Source: Ardenticatenaceae bacterium (GTDB lineage: Bacteria; Chloroflexota; Anaerolineae; Promineifilales; Promineifilaceae). Taken from it: a stretch of 64,000 nucleotides of DNA. This document shows, one piece after another, positions 1-8,392 of the stretch. The notes under the pieces are model-generated. The model ran no database searches. It was given only the letters and a program-made list of their open reading frames with translations, and had not been told where the DNA came from. The stretch covers positions 62,001 through 126,000 of the forward strand of contig WYBM01000028.1 in assembly GCA_011525915.1 (NCBI GenBank), read 5' to 3'. Numbering within the stretch: position 1 is the first letter of the stretch; each line of letters begins with the position of its first letter. The position numbers were made by a program, and so were the translations under genes.

Positions 1-1304
1 TGCAAGTCTGCCCGAAAGCGCTGGGCTATGGTGGCCAACAGCAGTATCGCTTCTGTCATGGCAAAGTTGCTGCCAATGCATTGGCGCGGCCCACCGCCGA
101 AGGGCAGGTAGGCGTAACGGGGCCGTTCGGCCACCCGCTCCGGCGTAAAGCGTTCCGGATCAAATTTTAAGGGGTCTTCCCAAAAGTCGGGGTGACGATG
201 GGTCAGGTATGGGCTCAGGGTGATGACCGCGTTGGCTGGTACGTCATAGTCACCGACAACATCCGGTTTATGGCCGAAGCGGGCGATGGCGTAGGCTGGT
301 GGGTAAAGGCGCATAGATTCCTGAATAATCATGGTGGTATAGGTCAGGTTAGGGATGTCGGCAACGGTGGGGGCATGGCCAGGCAGGACCTCAGCCAATT
401 CTTGTTCCATTTTTGCCCGTATCTGCGGGTGTTGTGACAGCAGGTAAAAGGTCCAGCTCAGGGCAATGGCCGTGGTCTCATGCCCGGCCAGCATAATGGT
501 CATCACCTCGTCGCGAAGCTGCTCGTCATTCATGCCCTGGCCCGTTTCCTCATCGCGGGCTTCCATAAGCATGCCCAGCAGGTCATCTTTTTGCTGGCCG
601 GTGTGCCGCCGCTCTTTGATGATGTTGTTGACGACGGTGTCTAACACGGCCGTGTTCTGGCGGATGACTTTGCTGCTGTGCCACCAGGGAAAGAGTCTCA
701 GACGTTCATAAGCAAAAATTTTGCCGCTAAGCGAGGCGGTTTCCTCGTTCACAACGGTAAACGCTTCCCCTACCGTATTGGCTTCCCCTGTCAAATCCCG
801 GCTAAACAGCGTTTTCCCGGCGATTTCCAGTGTCAGATGCATCATTGCTTCTGCCAGATCAAGCCGCTGCCCATCACGCCATCTGGCTACCATCGTGGTG
901 GTGGCATCTGTCATGGTCGTGGCAAAATCGGCAATGCGCTGGCGATGGAAAGCGGGCTGGGCCAGCCGGCGCTGACGCCGCCAAAAGTCACCGTCACTAG
1001 TCAGCAGGCCGTGACCGACTACAGGCGTCAGCAGCAGCAGGCTGGGGTGGGGCAGCTTGGTATAATTTTTGTTGTTATCTTGTAAGATGTGTTTATTGTG
1101 CTCGGGATGAAAGAAGAAGTAGCCATAAAAATGCAGCAGGGCGCGAAAGCGCACGGCGTCACCATACTGGGCGGCCAGTTCTTCCATTTTTTTTAGCGGC
1201 TGGCCCTGAAACTGGCGGATGATGCCAAAAGGCCAGGGAGGGGTGGGGCCGGGCGGATGCTTGGGATTTTTCTTAGGGGTATGGTTAACAACAACTGTGG
1301 ACAT
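1..1304 (-). CDS. Cytochrome P450 (3' end outside the window)
   Basis: Haem-thiolate monooxygenase. I translated this frame by hand: 434 codons are open from the ATG at 1304 to the window edge, so only some 20-30 C-terminal residues are missing against a usual length of about 450. Visible P450 signatures are the I-helix motif AGHETT (273-278), the K-helix ExxR as ESMR (329-332) and the haem loop FGGGPRQCIG (402-411) with the axial Cys409. The N-terminus has Pro-rich PPGPTPPWP and no membrane anchor, as in soluble bacterial P450s. The start is supported by GGAG about 7 nt upstream. The motif style resembles CYP102/CYP4-like fatty-acid-type or broad bacterial P450s, but the substrate cannot be read. 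Short plus-strand ORFs over this region are shadows. A strong promoter and a perfect inverted repeat lie just upstream. Confidence 0.95.
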   Translation of the reverse strand, partial: MSTVVVNHTPKKNPKHPPGPTPPWPFGIIRQFQGQPLKKMEELAAQYGDAVRFRALLHFYGYFFFHPEHNKHILQDNNKNYTKLPHPSLLLLTPVVGHGLLTSDGDFWRRQRRLAQPAFHRQRIADFATTMTDATTTMVARWRDGQRLDLAEAMMHLTLEIAGKTLFSRDLTGEANTVGEAFTVVNEETASLSGKIFAYERLRLFPWWHSSKVIRQNTAVLDTVVNNIIKERRHTGQQKDDLLGMLMEARDEETGQGMNDEQLRDEVMTIMLAGHETTAIALSWTFYLLSQHPQIRAKMEQELAEVLPGHAPTVADIPNLTYTTMIIQESMRLYPPAYAIARFGHKPDVVGDYDVPANAVITLSPYLTHRHPDFWEDPLKFDPERFTPERVAERPRYAYLPFGGGPRQCIGSNFAMTEAILLLATIAQRFRADL

Positions 1305-1365
1305 ACGTCACTCCATTTGGCCTATGTGCCATTCTGTTTTGGTGGGGCCGGGCGAGCGGTCGGCC

Positions 1366-1417
1366 ACTTGTGAAATAAATCACAAGTAGTTTACCAAAGG
1401 AAAGCGAGGGTTGTCAA
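1366..1417 (-). promoter_or_regulatory. P450 promoter with a perfect inverted-repeat operator
   Basis: Reading the minus strand, TTGACA (1412-1417) and TAAACT (1388-1393) are separated by 18 bp. Immediately downstream of the -10 is a perfect 8-bp inverted repeat ACTTGTGA-AATAAA-TCACAAGT (1366-1387). Its core, TGTGA-N6-TCACA, matches the CRP/FNR-family consensus exactly. Its position over the expected transcription start suggests repression rather than activation. A TetR- or GntR-type repressor is the alternative reading. Confidence 0.55.
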
Positions 1418-1500
1418 GAGGGTACGGCCGTTGACGAATGGGCTAAAAGTGAGGGGAAGACCGGTTGGTTAGCGCTGCGGTTGTTTTCATGCCAGGGTGA

Positions 1501-3051
1501 TCATACATTCTCAGTGACAATGGTTTCGATCTTACCAGCTTGCTGCTGGCCGGGGGCACGGCCGTACAGCTCTGTAATCTCTCGCAGCCGGTACACCAGG
1601 TGTTCTGCCAGGGCATCAGCCCGGAAGCGCCAACGCCAGTAGCCACCCACCTTACCAGGGAAGTTCATGCGGGCTTCGTTGCCCAGAGAAAGCAGGTCTT
1701 GCATGGGGATGACGGCCGTGTTGGCCACCGAGCTGTACGCCAACCGGATCATGTCCCAGGCCACATCATGGCCGCTGATGGCCATATAACGCCGGGCATG
1801 ATCTCGCTCTCCCTCGCTGGCATTATGGTACCAACCTACCGTCGTTTCATTGTCATGTGTGCCGGTATACACCACACAGCTGCGGCCAAAGTTGTGTGGT
1901 AAAAAGTCGCTGTTGTGTTCGCCGCCAAAACCAAACTGCAAAATTTTCATCCCGGGGAATTTAAAGTGGTCACGTAATGCCTCTACGTCTGGGGTAATCA
2001 CCCCTAGATCCTCGGCGATTAACGGCAGTTCACCCAATTTTTCCTGCATCGTTTTGAAAAAATGGGCGCCGGGCCCTTTGACCCAACGGCCGACCACGGC
2101 CGTGGGCTCATTGGCGGGAATTTCCCAATAGGCGTCAAACCCACGAAAATGATCGATGCGCACAATGTCTGCCTGCACAAAGCTCATGTCCAGCCGTTTT
2201 TCCCACCAGGCATACTCATTGGCTTTCATTTTTCCCCAGCGGTACAACGGATTGCCCCAACGCTGCCCCGTCTCGCTGAAATAATCTGGCGGTACGCCGG
2301 CGATAGCCGTTGGTTTGCCTGCTTCATCCAGGAAAAACAGATCAGGATTGGCCCAGACATCGGCGCTGTCATAAGCCACAAAAATAGGGATGTCACCGAT
2401 GATTTGAATGCCGCGAATGTTGGCATATGCTTTTAGCTCCAGCCATTGCTTAAAGAAGAGGAACTGCAGGAATCGGTGCAGAGCGACCTTGTTGGCCAGC
2501 TTTTTGCCCCAGCGTTTCATCGCTTTGGGTTCACGCAGGGCGATCTCTTGCGGCCAGGTGCTCCACACGCCGCCTTCATGGTGCATATGCTCGTTTTTCA
2601 GGGCCATAAAAAGCGCGTAATCATCCAGCCAATAGGCGTGTTCTTCACAAAAGGTGGCCAGTGCTTGATGTTGTTCGGGCGTACCTTGTTGTTGAAAGTG
2701 GGCAAACGCCTGCCGCAGTAGGTCCATTTTGTAGGTGATCACCGGGCCATACTCTACAGCGAAATTAGGGAAGGAGGGAACGGAGGTCACGGCCGTGGCC
2801 GGCAAATACCCTTCTGCTACCAGCCTGTCTGGGCTGATCAGCAGAGGGTTCCCGGCAAACGCCGAAAAACATTGATAAGGGGAATCGGCATACCCGGTGG
2901 GCCCTAACGGCAGCGTTTGCCATAGAGATTGGCGGCTCTCGATCAGGAAGTCTATAAACCGGTACGCTGCGGCTCCAAAATCGCCAATGCCATAGCGGCT
3001 GGGTAAGGAGGTTGGATGTAATAATACGCCTGCGGCACGTTTAAATCGCAT
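1501..3051 (-). CDS. malQ: 4-alpha-glucanotransferase (amylomaltase, GH77)
   Basis: Transfers alpha-1,4-glucan segments between maltodextrins in the cytoplasm. The 516-residue length is normal for bacterial MalQ. The N-terminus carries the family block GVLLHPTSLPS, followed by QTLPLGPTGYADSPYQ. The catalytic nucleophile is Asp300 in VRIDHFRG, the acid/base is Glu347 in IAEDLG, and the third carboxylate lies in GTHDNETT near residue 398. It sits 70 bp downstream of glgA on the same strand, so the two probably form a glycogen/maltodextrin metabolism unit. The start ATG at 3051 is preceded by AAGAGGAAAAC (minus strand). Confidence 0.97.
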   Translation of the reverse strand: MRFKRAAGVLLHPTSLPSRYGIGDFGAAAYRFIDFLIESRQSLWQTLPLGPTGYADSPYQCFSAFAGNPLLISPDRLVAEGYLPATAVTSVPSFPNFAVEYGPVITYKMDLLRQAFAHFQQQGTPEQHQALATFCEEHAYWLDDYALFMALKNEHMHHEGGVWSTWPQEIALREPKAMKRWGKKLANKVALHRFLQFLFFKQWLELKAYANIRGIQIIGDIPIFVAYDSADVWANPDLFFLDEAGKPTAIAGVPPDYFSETGQRWGNPLYRWGKMKANEYAWWEKRLDMSFVQADIVRIDHFRGFDAYWEIPANEPTAVVGRWVKGPGAHFFKTMQEKLGELPLIAEDLGVITPDVEALRDHFKFPGMKILQFGFGGEHNSDFLPHNFGRSCVVYTGTHDNETTVGWYHNASEGERDHARRYMAISGHDVAWDMIRLAYSSVANTAVIPMQDLLSLGNEARMNFPGKVGGYWRWRFRADALAEHLVYRLREITELYGRAPGQQQAGKIETIVTENV

Positions 3052-3121
3052 GTTTTCCTCTTCTTGAAATCCTATAATTGGTTCGCTGTAATCCGTGATC
3101 GAATGGCCAGCCGATTACGGG

Positions 3122-4564
3122 TTATGAGAAGGTGCGGGCAATAGCCCATTCATAAAGTTGTTGGTAGCCTTGCGCAGAGCGCCGCCATGAAAAGTCAGCC
3201 ATCATGCCGTGGCGCTGAATTTGCTGCCATCGTTCACGGTCAACATTGTACACGTAGATAGCCCGCTGCAAGGCACGCCAAAAGGCATCGGTGCTGTAAT
3301 CGTGAAAGGTAAACCCGGTATGCCCGTCCTGGACGGTGTCGGCCAGGCCGCCGGTTGCCCGTACTACCGGTACGCTGCCATAACGCATGGCGATGAGCTG
3401 CCCCAGCCCACAAGGCTCAAACCGGGAAGGCATGATAAAGATGTCACTGCCGGCGTAAATGAGCGGGGCAAAACCGGCATTGTAGTCCAGGTAGGCTGTC
3501 ATTTTGTGGGGGTGGTAGTAGGCCAGCCGGGCAAACATATCTTCATACTCCCGTGCGCCTGTCCCCAACACAATAAATTGGGCCTCGCCAGAAAAGCCAT
3601 TCATGAGCATGTGAATGACGTGGCCGGTAATGTCTAACCCTTTTTGCCAATCTAACCGGGAGACCATGGCGACAAGGGGGATGTTGTCACGCTGGGGCAG
3701 GCTGGCGCGCGCTTGCAGGGCGTGGCGGTTGTGAACACGGGCTCCCAGGTGATCGGCGTTGTAATGGTTGGCAATACGGCCGTCGCTGGCCGGGTCCCAC
3801 TCTTGATAATCCAACCCATTTATAATGCCGTGTACGTCATAATGGCGATGGCGCAGCAGGCCGTCCAGATAGGCACCGCCGGCGGGTGTCATAATTTCAC
3901 GGGCATAGGTAGGGCTGACGGTGTTTACCATGGTGGCATGGTAAATGCCACGAGCCATAAAGTTGACCTCACCATAACTTTCTTCCGCCAGGGAAAAGGT
4001 CTGAATGCCCAGGTAGTCAAAGATGTGCCAGCGGGCCCGGCCCTGGTGGGCCAGGTTGTGAATGGTAAAGATGGTGGCGATGCCCCGGAAACGGCCGTCG
4101 GCCTGCCCAGCCGTTGCCAACCAGGCCAGCGCCGGCGCGGCATGCCAGTCGTGGGCGTGTACGACATCTGGTTTCCAGGCTAAAGCCAGCGTTAATTCCA
4201 GTGCCGCCCGGCTAAAAAAGGCAAACCGGTAGGGGTCATCATCATACCCGTAAATGTTGGGCCGGTTAAACAGCCCGGCTTCGGCAATAAAGTAAATGGG
4301 CACGTCACTGCCTGGCAATGTGCCCGTAAAGACGCCGGCCGGTAACATGCCGACCCCGGTAGGGACAGTTAAATGGCCCGGCATGGCAGAGACACCAGGG
4401 TAGCCAGCCTCAATAGCTCTGTAGGCAGGCATGACCACCCGCACATCGTGGCCCAAATCATGCAGAGCTTTGGGCAGCGAGCCACCAACGTCACCTAAAC
4501 CACCTGTTTTGGCAAAAGGTGCGACCTCGGCGCTGAGAAACAGAATTTTTAAGGGATCCGCCAT
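3122..4564 (-). CDS. glgA: Glycogen synthase (GT5)
   Basis: Extends alpha-1,4-glucan from ADP-glucose. It has 480 residues, normal for GlgA. The ADP-glucose-binding KTGGLGDV is at 19-26. The C-terminal GT-B donor-site block SRFEPCGLGQLIAMRYGSVP, with the conserved Glu, is followed by RATGGLADTV. The gene is followed on the same strand by malQ, so glycogen synthesis and dextrin remodelling are likely co-transcribed. The divergent neighbour (LysM protein) starts 136 bp away, so that spacer holds both promoters. A distant GAGAGG precedes the ATG. Confidence 0.97.
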   Translation of the reverse strand: MADPLKILFLSAEVAPFAKTGGLGDVGGSLPKALHDLGHDVRVVMPAYRAIEAGYPGVSAMPGHLTVPTGVGMLPAGVFTGTLPGSDVPIYFIAEAGLFNRPNIYGYDDDPYRFAFFSRAALELTLALAWKPDVVHAHDWHAAPALAWLATAGQADGRFRGIATIFTIHNLAHQGRARWHIFDYLGIQTFSLAEESYGEVNFMARGIYHATMVNTVSPTYAREIMTPAGGAYLDGLLRHRHYDVHGIINGLDYQEWDPASDGRIANHYNADHLGARVHNRHALQARASLPQRDNIPLVAMVSRLDWQKGLDITGHVIHMLMNGFSGEAQFIVLGTGAREYEDMFARLAYYHPHKMTAYLDYNAGFAPLIYAGSDIFIMPSRFEPCGLGQLIAMRYGSVPVVRATGGLADTVQDGHTGFTFHDYSTDAFWRALQRAIYVYNVDRERWQQIQRHGMMADFSWRRSAQGYQQLYEWAIARTFS

Positions 4565-4700
4565 TTTAGGGTTGCCTCTCTATGTTGAATGCGCCTTATT
4601 TTCCCCGATTTAAGCCAGTTATCAAATTTACTGTCTGAAAGAGGTCTGCCCAGGTGCAGGTTTCTCCCATTATCGGTACAATAGCCATGAGGAGAACCGT

Positions 4701-5486
4701 ATGTCTGCCCGACGGATGTTGCCGTTCATTCTAATAAATATTGTTGTTTCGGCAGTGGTTGTGCTGGCTATCTTATATTTCTGGGACAATCAGCGGGTGG
4801 AGACGGCGCCGGCAGCGGCGTTTATGACCGCGTCACCGCTGCCTTCTTCTCTAGGCACTTCGGCCGTTGCTTTGCTGCCCACCAGCACCCATACACCGGA
4901 GCCAGAGCCGGAAGGGCCGCCGGTTCATGTGGTGAAAGCCGGGGACACCCTGGCGACCATTGCCCAGATTTATGATGTGCCTCTGGAGGATATTGTGGCT
5001 GCAAACAAGCTGGTTAACCCTGATTTTTTGTCTGTGGGTGACCAACTGCTTATTCCCATAGGTGGGTTGGCCACAGCTACGCCGCCCCCGCCGCCAGAAG
5101 CTACGGCCAGCGTACTGCCCAGCCCCATCCCGGCACAGCCGGTCACGGTGACCCAGGGGAGTGAAGCGCTGGTGCAGATCACGGCCGTGATTGCCCCCGG
5201 CGACCTGAAAAATGAAGCGGTGCAAATTGTCAATGTCGGTGGCAGCCCCATTGCCCTGCTTGGCTGGAAGATCGCCGACTTGCAGGGGCATTTTTATACA
5301 TTTAAGCAAGTCACGCTTTTTGGTGATGGCGCCGGCATTCTTTTTCGCACCACGTCTGGCCGTGATGGTGCCACTGACGTCTATTGGGGATTGGCCGAAG
5401 CTGTATGGGAACCAGGTGAGTTGGTAACATTGCTTGATGGGCAGGACAGTATCATCGCTACGTTCACCGTACCTGCCCAGGAATAG
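4701..5486 (+). CDS. Membrane-anchored LysM protein with lamin-tail-like domain
   Basis: A 261-residue exported protein. Residues 8-28 form one hydrophobic segment (uncleaved anchor or signal) after a short basic MSARR start. A low-complexity Pro/Thr spacer is followed by a LysM domain (about 74-120: HVVKAGDTLATIAQIYDVP ... LSVGDQLLIP), which binds peptidoglycan or other GlcNAc polymers. A second Pro-rich linker leads to a C-terminal beta domain (about 155-258, with EAVQIVNVGGSPIALLGWKI and a GDGAGILF strand) that looks like the lamin-tail domain (LTD/IFT). The start is chosen from GAGGAGAACCGT-ATG. LysM plus LTD on a single-pass anchor fits a cell-wall-associated surface protein. Its precise role is unknown. 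Confidence 0.8.
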   Translation: MSARRMLPFILINIVVSAVVVLAILYFWDNQRVETAPAAAFMTASPLPSSLGTSAVALLPTSTHTPEPEPEGPPVHVVKAGDTLATIAQIYDVPLEDIVAANKLVNPDFLSVGDQLLIPIGGLATATPPPPPEATASVLPSPIPAQPVTVTQGSEALVQITAVIAPGDLKNEAVQIVNVGGSPIALLGWKIADLQGHFYTFKQVTLFGDGAGILFRTTSGRDGATDVYWGLAEAVWEPGELVTLLDGQDSIIATFTVPAQE

Positions 5487-5495
5487 GGGGTTATC

Positions 5496-5720
5496 ATGCG
5501 CGGCATACTTGACCGTAAGGGCGAACAATTTGCGTATGTACAGGGAAACATCTTGTACACGTTAGCCGATGAACCTACCGGACACATTGAAGGGGAATTT
5601 ATCTTAGACCTGGCCGGAAACCGCCGGTGGCGTATTGTAGGTGACGGCATCTATTCGCTAGATGGCGCAGAGACGATCGGGTTTTTTAGTGCGGAACGGC
5701 CGTCAAACTACGACATTTAG
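5496..5720 (+). CDS. Small beta-rich protein of unknown function
   Basis: A 74-residue protein 9 nt after the LysM gene on the same strand, with GGGGG about 6 nt before its ATG. It consists of short repeated beta-hairpin-like units: RKGEQFAYVQGN, YTLADEPTGHIEG, LAGNRRWRIVGDGIYSL and DGAETIGFFSAE. This resembles the small '4-fold beta flower' type proteins that carry 'GDG.IY..DG..IGY' units, but that is a resemblance only. No signal peptide or membrane segment is visible. Probably co-transcribed with the LysM protein. Confidence 0.6.
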   Translation: MRGILDRKGEQFAYVQGNILYTLADEPTGHIEGEFILDLAGNRRWRIVGDGIYSLDGAETIGFFSAERPSNYDI

Positions 5721-5768
5721 TGGTGATCCGTGACCTGTGTAGGGTTGACGGATGAGAGGAGACACACG

Positions 5769-6644
5769 ATGCGACTAGGCGCGCAGATGAGCGCAGCTGG
5801 CGGGCTGCATGAGGCATTTAAACGTGGGCATGAAGCCGACTGTGACTCTATGTTGGTTTTTACCAAGAGTAACCGGCAGTGGAATGCCAAACCAATCACT
5901 GCTGAAGACGTGGAAAAGGTCCGGCAGGCCGCAGCCGACTACCCCCAGATTGACCCTGTTGCCGTGCACGCCAGTTATCTGATCAATGTGGCTTCGCCCG
6001 ATGAAACATTGTGGGAAAAATCATACCAGGCATTAAAAGACGAAGTTGAGCGGGCGGCAGCCTATGCCCTACCGCTGCTTACCTTTCACCCTGGCTCTCA
6101 CATGGAGGGGGATGCCACCACGGGGTTAAACCATATTGGCCGGGCCTTAAACCGGCTGCTGGCGGAGACGGCCGTTTCCGCGCCCGGTGTTACGATTTGC
6201 CTGGAAGTGATGGCCGGTCAGGGGACAAATCTTGGGTATATGTTTGAACATCTGGCCGCCCTGCTAGACAGCGCCGGGCGGTCAGAGCGTCTGGGTGTTT
6301 GTTTTGACACCTGCCATGTTTTTGCCGCCGGGTATGACCTGCGTTCTCCAACGGCGTATGCCCAGACGCTGGCTGAATTTGACCAGGTGGTGGGTCTGGA
6401 TTGGATTAAGTGTTTCCATCTCAACGACAGCCAGCATGAACTAGGTTCGCGCAAAGACCGCCACACCCATATTGGTGATGGGTACATTGGCTTAGAAGGG
6501 TTTGCCCATTTTGTTAATGACCCACGTTGGGCAGAGCATCCGGCACACCTGGAAACGCCTAAAACGGAAAAAGATGCTGACGGCCAGGAGGTAGATATGG
6601 ATGTAGAAAATCTGGCGCGTTTGCGGCGGCTGATCGAGAAATAA
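5769..6644 (+). CDS. nfo: Endonuclease IV (AP endonuclease)
   Basis: Cleaves DNA 5' to abasic sites in base-excision repair, using a trinuclear Zn centre in a TIM barrel. I place the start at ATG 5769 (MRLGAQMSAAGGL, the family N-terminus), preceded by GAGAGGAGA. An upstream in-frame start would add 13 non-conserved residues. 291 residues. Family blocks seen: TFHPGSHMEG, CLEVMAGQGTNLGY, GVCFDTCHVFAAGYD, and FHLNDSQHELGSRKDRHTHIG, which supplies the His/Asp/Glu metal ligands. The stop is 2 nt before the next gene, implying translational coupling with the dipeptidase. Confidence 0.96.
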   Translation: MRLGAQMSAAGGLHEAFKRGHEADCDSMLVFTKSNRQWNAKPITAEDVEKVRQAAADYPQIDPVAVHASYLINVASPDETLWEKSYQALKDEVERAAAYALPLLTFHPGSHMEGDATTGLNHIGRALNRLLAETAVSAPGVTICLEVMAGQGTNLGYMFEHLAALLDSAGRSERLGVCFDTCHVFAAGYDLRSPTAYAQTLAEFDQVVGLDWIKCFHLNDSQHELGSRKDRHTHIGDGYIGLEGFAHFVNDPRWAEHPAHLETPKTEKDADGQEVDMDVENLARLRRLIEK

Positions 6645-6646
6645 TC

Positions 6647-7711
6647 ATGTTGATCGTAGATGCCCATTTGGATTTAGCTTACAACGCTATTGAGCACGGC
6701 CGTGATCTAACCCAACCGCTTACGGCCGTGCGTGACGCTGAAAAAGGCCAGAGCCGGAACGGCATTGCCACCGTAACCTTGCCGGAATTACAAAAAGGAG
6801 GTGTTGGTCTGGTCTTTGGCACCATTTTTGTCATGCCGGCTTCATCCCCTCTGGCGGGCATTGGCACGCAGGTAGGGTACAAAGATGCAGCAGGCGCCCA
6901 CCGCCAGGGCATGCGCCAGCTTGATTACTACCATAAACTGGCTGACGAGCAGGAAAACGTGCGCCTGGTTACAAACTTAAGCAGCCTGGAAGAGGTCACG
7001 CAGAGTTTTGCCGACGAAGCCAACCACTTGTTGGGCATTGTACCGCTGATGGAAGGGGCAGACCCCATTCGCCAGCCGGAAGAGGCCGAAATGTGGTACG
7101 AACGTGGCTTACGCCTGGTGGGGCTGGCCTGGGATGACACCCGTTATGCTTCTGGCGCCTGGCGTGGCAGCCGTCATGGACTGACAAAGGAAGGGCATCA
7201 ATTATTGGCGGTCATGGCCAACCTTGGTTTTATCCTTGATCTGACCCATATGAGCGAAAAAGCCAGCCTGGAAGCATTGGAAAGCTACCCCGGAACCATG
7301 GTGGCTACGCACAGCAACGCCCGCAGCCTGGTTCCGGGTGAACGGCAGCTTAATGATACACAAATTCGTCTGTTAGCGGAGCGGGGCGGGGTCATGGGTG
7401 TGGTGTTAAGCAGCTCCTTTTTAAAACAAGGACATCGGCGCGGCGAACGTAAGGAATTGGTGACGCTGGACCATGTCATGGCCCACATTGATCACATTTG
7501 CCAGCTGACGGGCAGCGCCGCCCACGTAGGCATCGGCAGTGATTTTGACGGCGGTTTTGGGGCGGCTGACATTCCCTGGGAAATAGATTCGGCAGCTGAT
7601 CTGGTAAAAATTGAGGATAAACTACGAGAGCGTGGCTACACAGAAAACGATATAGTCAATATTATGGGGGGGAATTGGCTGACTATGTTGCGGCGTATTT
7701 TCCCAGCATAA
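6647..7711 (+). CDS. Membrane-dipeptidase family (peptidase M19) enzyme
   Basis: A zinc-dependent dipeptidase of the renal dipeptidase family, with 354 residues and no signal peptide, so probably cytoplasmic. The N-terminal DAHLDLAYN gives the His7/Asp9 metal ligands. Other blocks are PLMEGADPI (bridging Glu), DLTHMSEKASLEAL, VATHSNARSLVPGERQL and GIGSDFDGGFG. Residues MGGNWLTMLRRIF close the barrel as in the family. It starts 2 nt after nfo. A GC-rich hairpin follows. The physiological substrate (dipeptides, or N-acyl-amino-acid-like compounds) cannot be told from sequence. Confidence 0.92.
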   Translation: MLIVDAHLDLAYNAIEHGRDLTQPLTAVRDAEKGQSRNGIATVTLPELQKGGVGLVFGTIFVMPASSPLAGIGTQVGYKDAAGAHRQGMRQLDYYHKLADEQENVRLVTNLSSLEEVTQSFADEANHLLGIVPLMEGADPIRQPEEAEMWYERGLRLVGLAWDDTRYASGAWRGSRHGLTKEGHQLLAVMANLGFILDLTHMSEKASLEALESYPGTMVATHSNARSLVPGERQLNDTQIRLLAERGGVMGVVLSSSFLKQGHRRGERKELVTLDHVMAHIDHICQLTGSAAHVGIGSDFDGGFGAADIPWEIDSAADLVKIEDKLRERGYTENDIVNIMGGNWLTMLRRIFPA

Positions 7712-7733
7712 AATACTGCGATAAAAAACAGGA

Positions 7734-7760
7734 GGGCGGGGCAACCCCTTGACCCCGCCC
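7734..7760 (+). terminator. GC-rich hairpin after the nfo-dipeptidase pair
   Basis: GGGCGGGG (7734-7741) pairs perfectly with CCCCGCCC (7753-7760) across an 11-nt loop, 22 nt after the dipeptidase stop codon. No U-tract follows, so it may be a weak terminator or an mRNA 3'-end stabiliser. Confidence 0.45.
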
Positions 7761-7916
7761 ATCTCCCATGTACCTTTGATCTTGACACACTGGTCAGGCC
7801 ATTGGTGTTGAGAGGAGGAAGTACGGCTCCATTGTAATACAGTGTCTTAATGGTGTCAATACGGTGACATTAAAGCGGCATTAGAGATCGTGGTGCCTTA
7901 TTCCGGTGACAGTACT

Positions 7917-8273
7917 ATGGCACAGCAAAAACGAAACATTGTTTATTCTACAGATTCAGCATTTGACAAGCGCTGTCCTCGTTGCGGCAGTTTTCCCTGC
8001 CGCTGCCCCAAACCCAAGAGTTTACCTCCATCAGAACAGACAGCGCACCTTCGTCGTGAGAAGAAAGGCCGCGGCGGCAAAACGGTAACGGTGATTATGA
8101 ATTTGCAGTTGACGGTGGATGACCGGAAAGGATTAGCCACCCATTTAAAAAAGGCTTGCGGCGTAGGTGGGGCAGTCAAAGAGGGGGTCATCGAAATTCA
8201 GGGAGACCATCGCGATAAAATAGCGGCTGAATTACAAAAACTTGGTTACAAGACCAAGTTTGTTGGTGGTTAA
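7917..8273 (+). CDS. yciH: SUI1/eIF1-like translation factor (YciH family)
   Basis: A 118-residue protein with the SUI1 fold. The C-terminal half holds the family core KTVTVIMNLQL, LKKACGVGGAVKEGVIEIQGDHRDKI and LGYKTKF. The N-terminus NIVYSTDSAFDKRCPRCGSFPCRC has a Cys cluster (20-30) of the zinc-ribbon kind found in many bacterial and archaeal members. The start ATG 7917 gives the usual family N-terminus. A GTG at 7890 is in frame with an AGAGA just upstream and cannot be excluded. It stands alone with a strong terminator right after the stop. Bacterial homologues influence start-codon selection in vitro; the role in this group is not established. Confidence 0.88.
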   Translation: MAQQKRNIVYSTDSAFDKRCPRCGSFPCRCPKPKSLPPSEQTAHLRREKKGRGGKTVTVIMNLQLTVDDRKGLATHLKKACGVGGAVKEGVIEIQGDHRDKIAAELQKLGYKTKFVGG

Positions 8274-8276
8274 AAA

Positions 8277-8310
8277 ACAAAAGCACGCTGATGATCATGG
8301 CGTGCTTTTG
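8277..8310 (+). terminator. Intrinsic terminator after yciH
   Basis: A perfect 10-bp inverted repeat AAAAGCACGC (8279-8288) / GCGTGCTTTT (8300-8309) has an 11-nt loop and ends in T4. It lies 3 nt after the stop and can act in both directions, also ending minus-strand transcripts. Confidence 0.8.
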
Positions 8311-8392
8311 GTGGGTGCTGCCCTTTTAGGGGCATTAATGCTTGTATTGTGTGTGAAAGAAAGGAGTGTGGGGAAAATCCATTTAAGGGAAC

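Noticed and set aside
192..1085. Several plus-strand ORFs of 80-135 codons over the first kilobase
   Set aside because: The minus strand is an uninterrupted P450 frame with all motifs. The plus-strand ORFs overlap it and have no family features.
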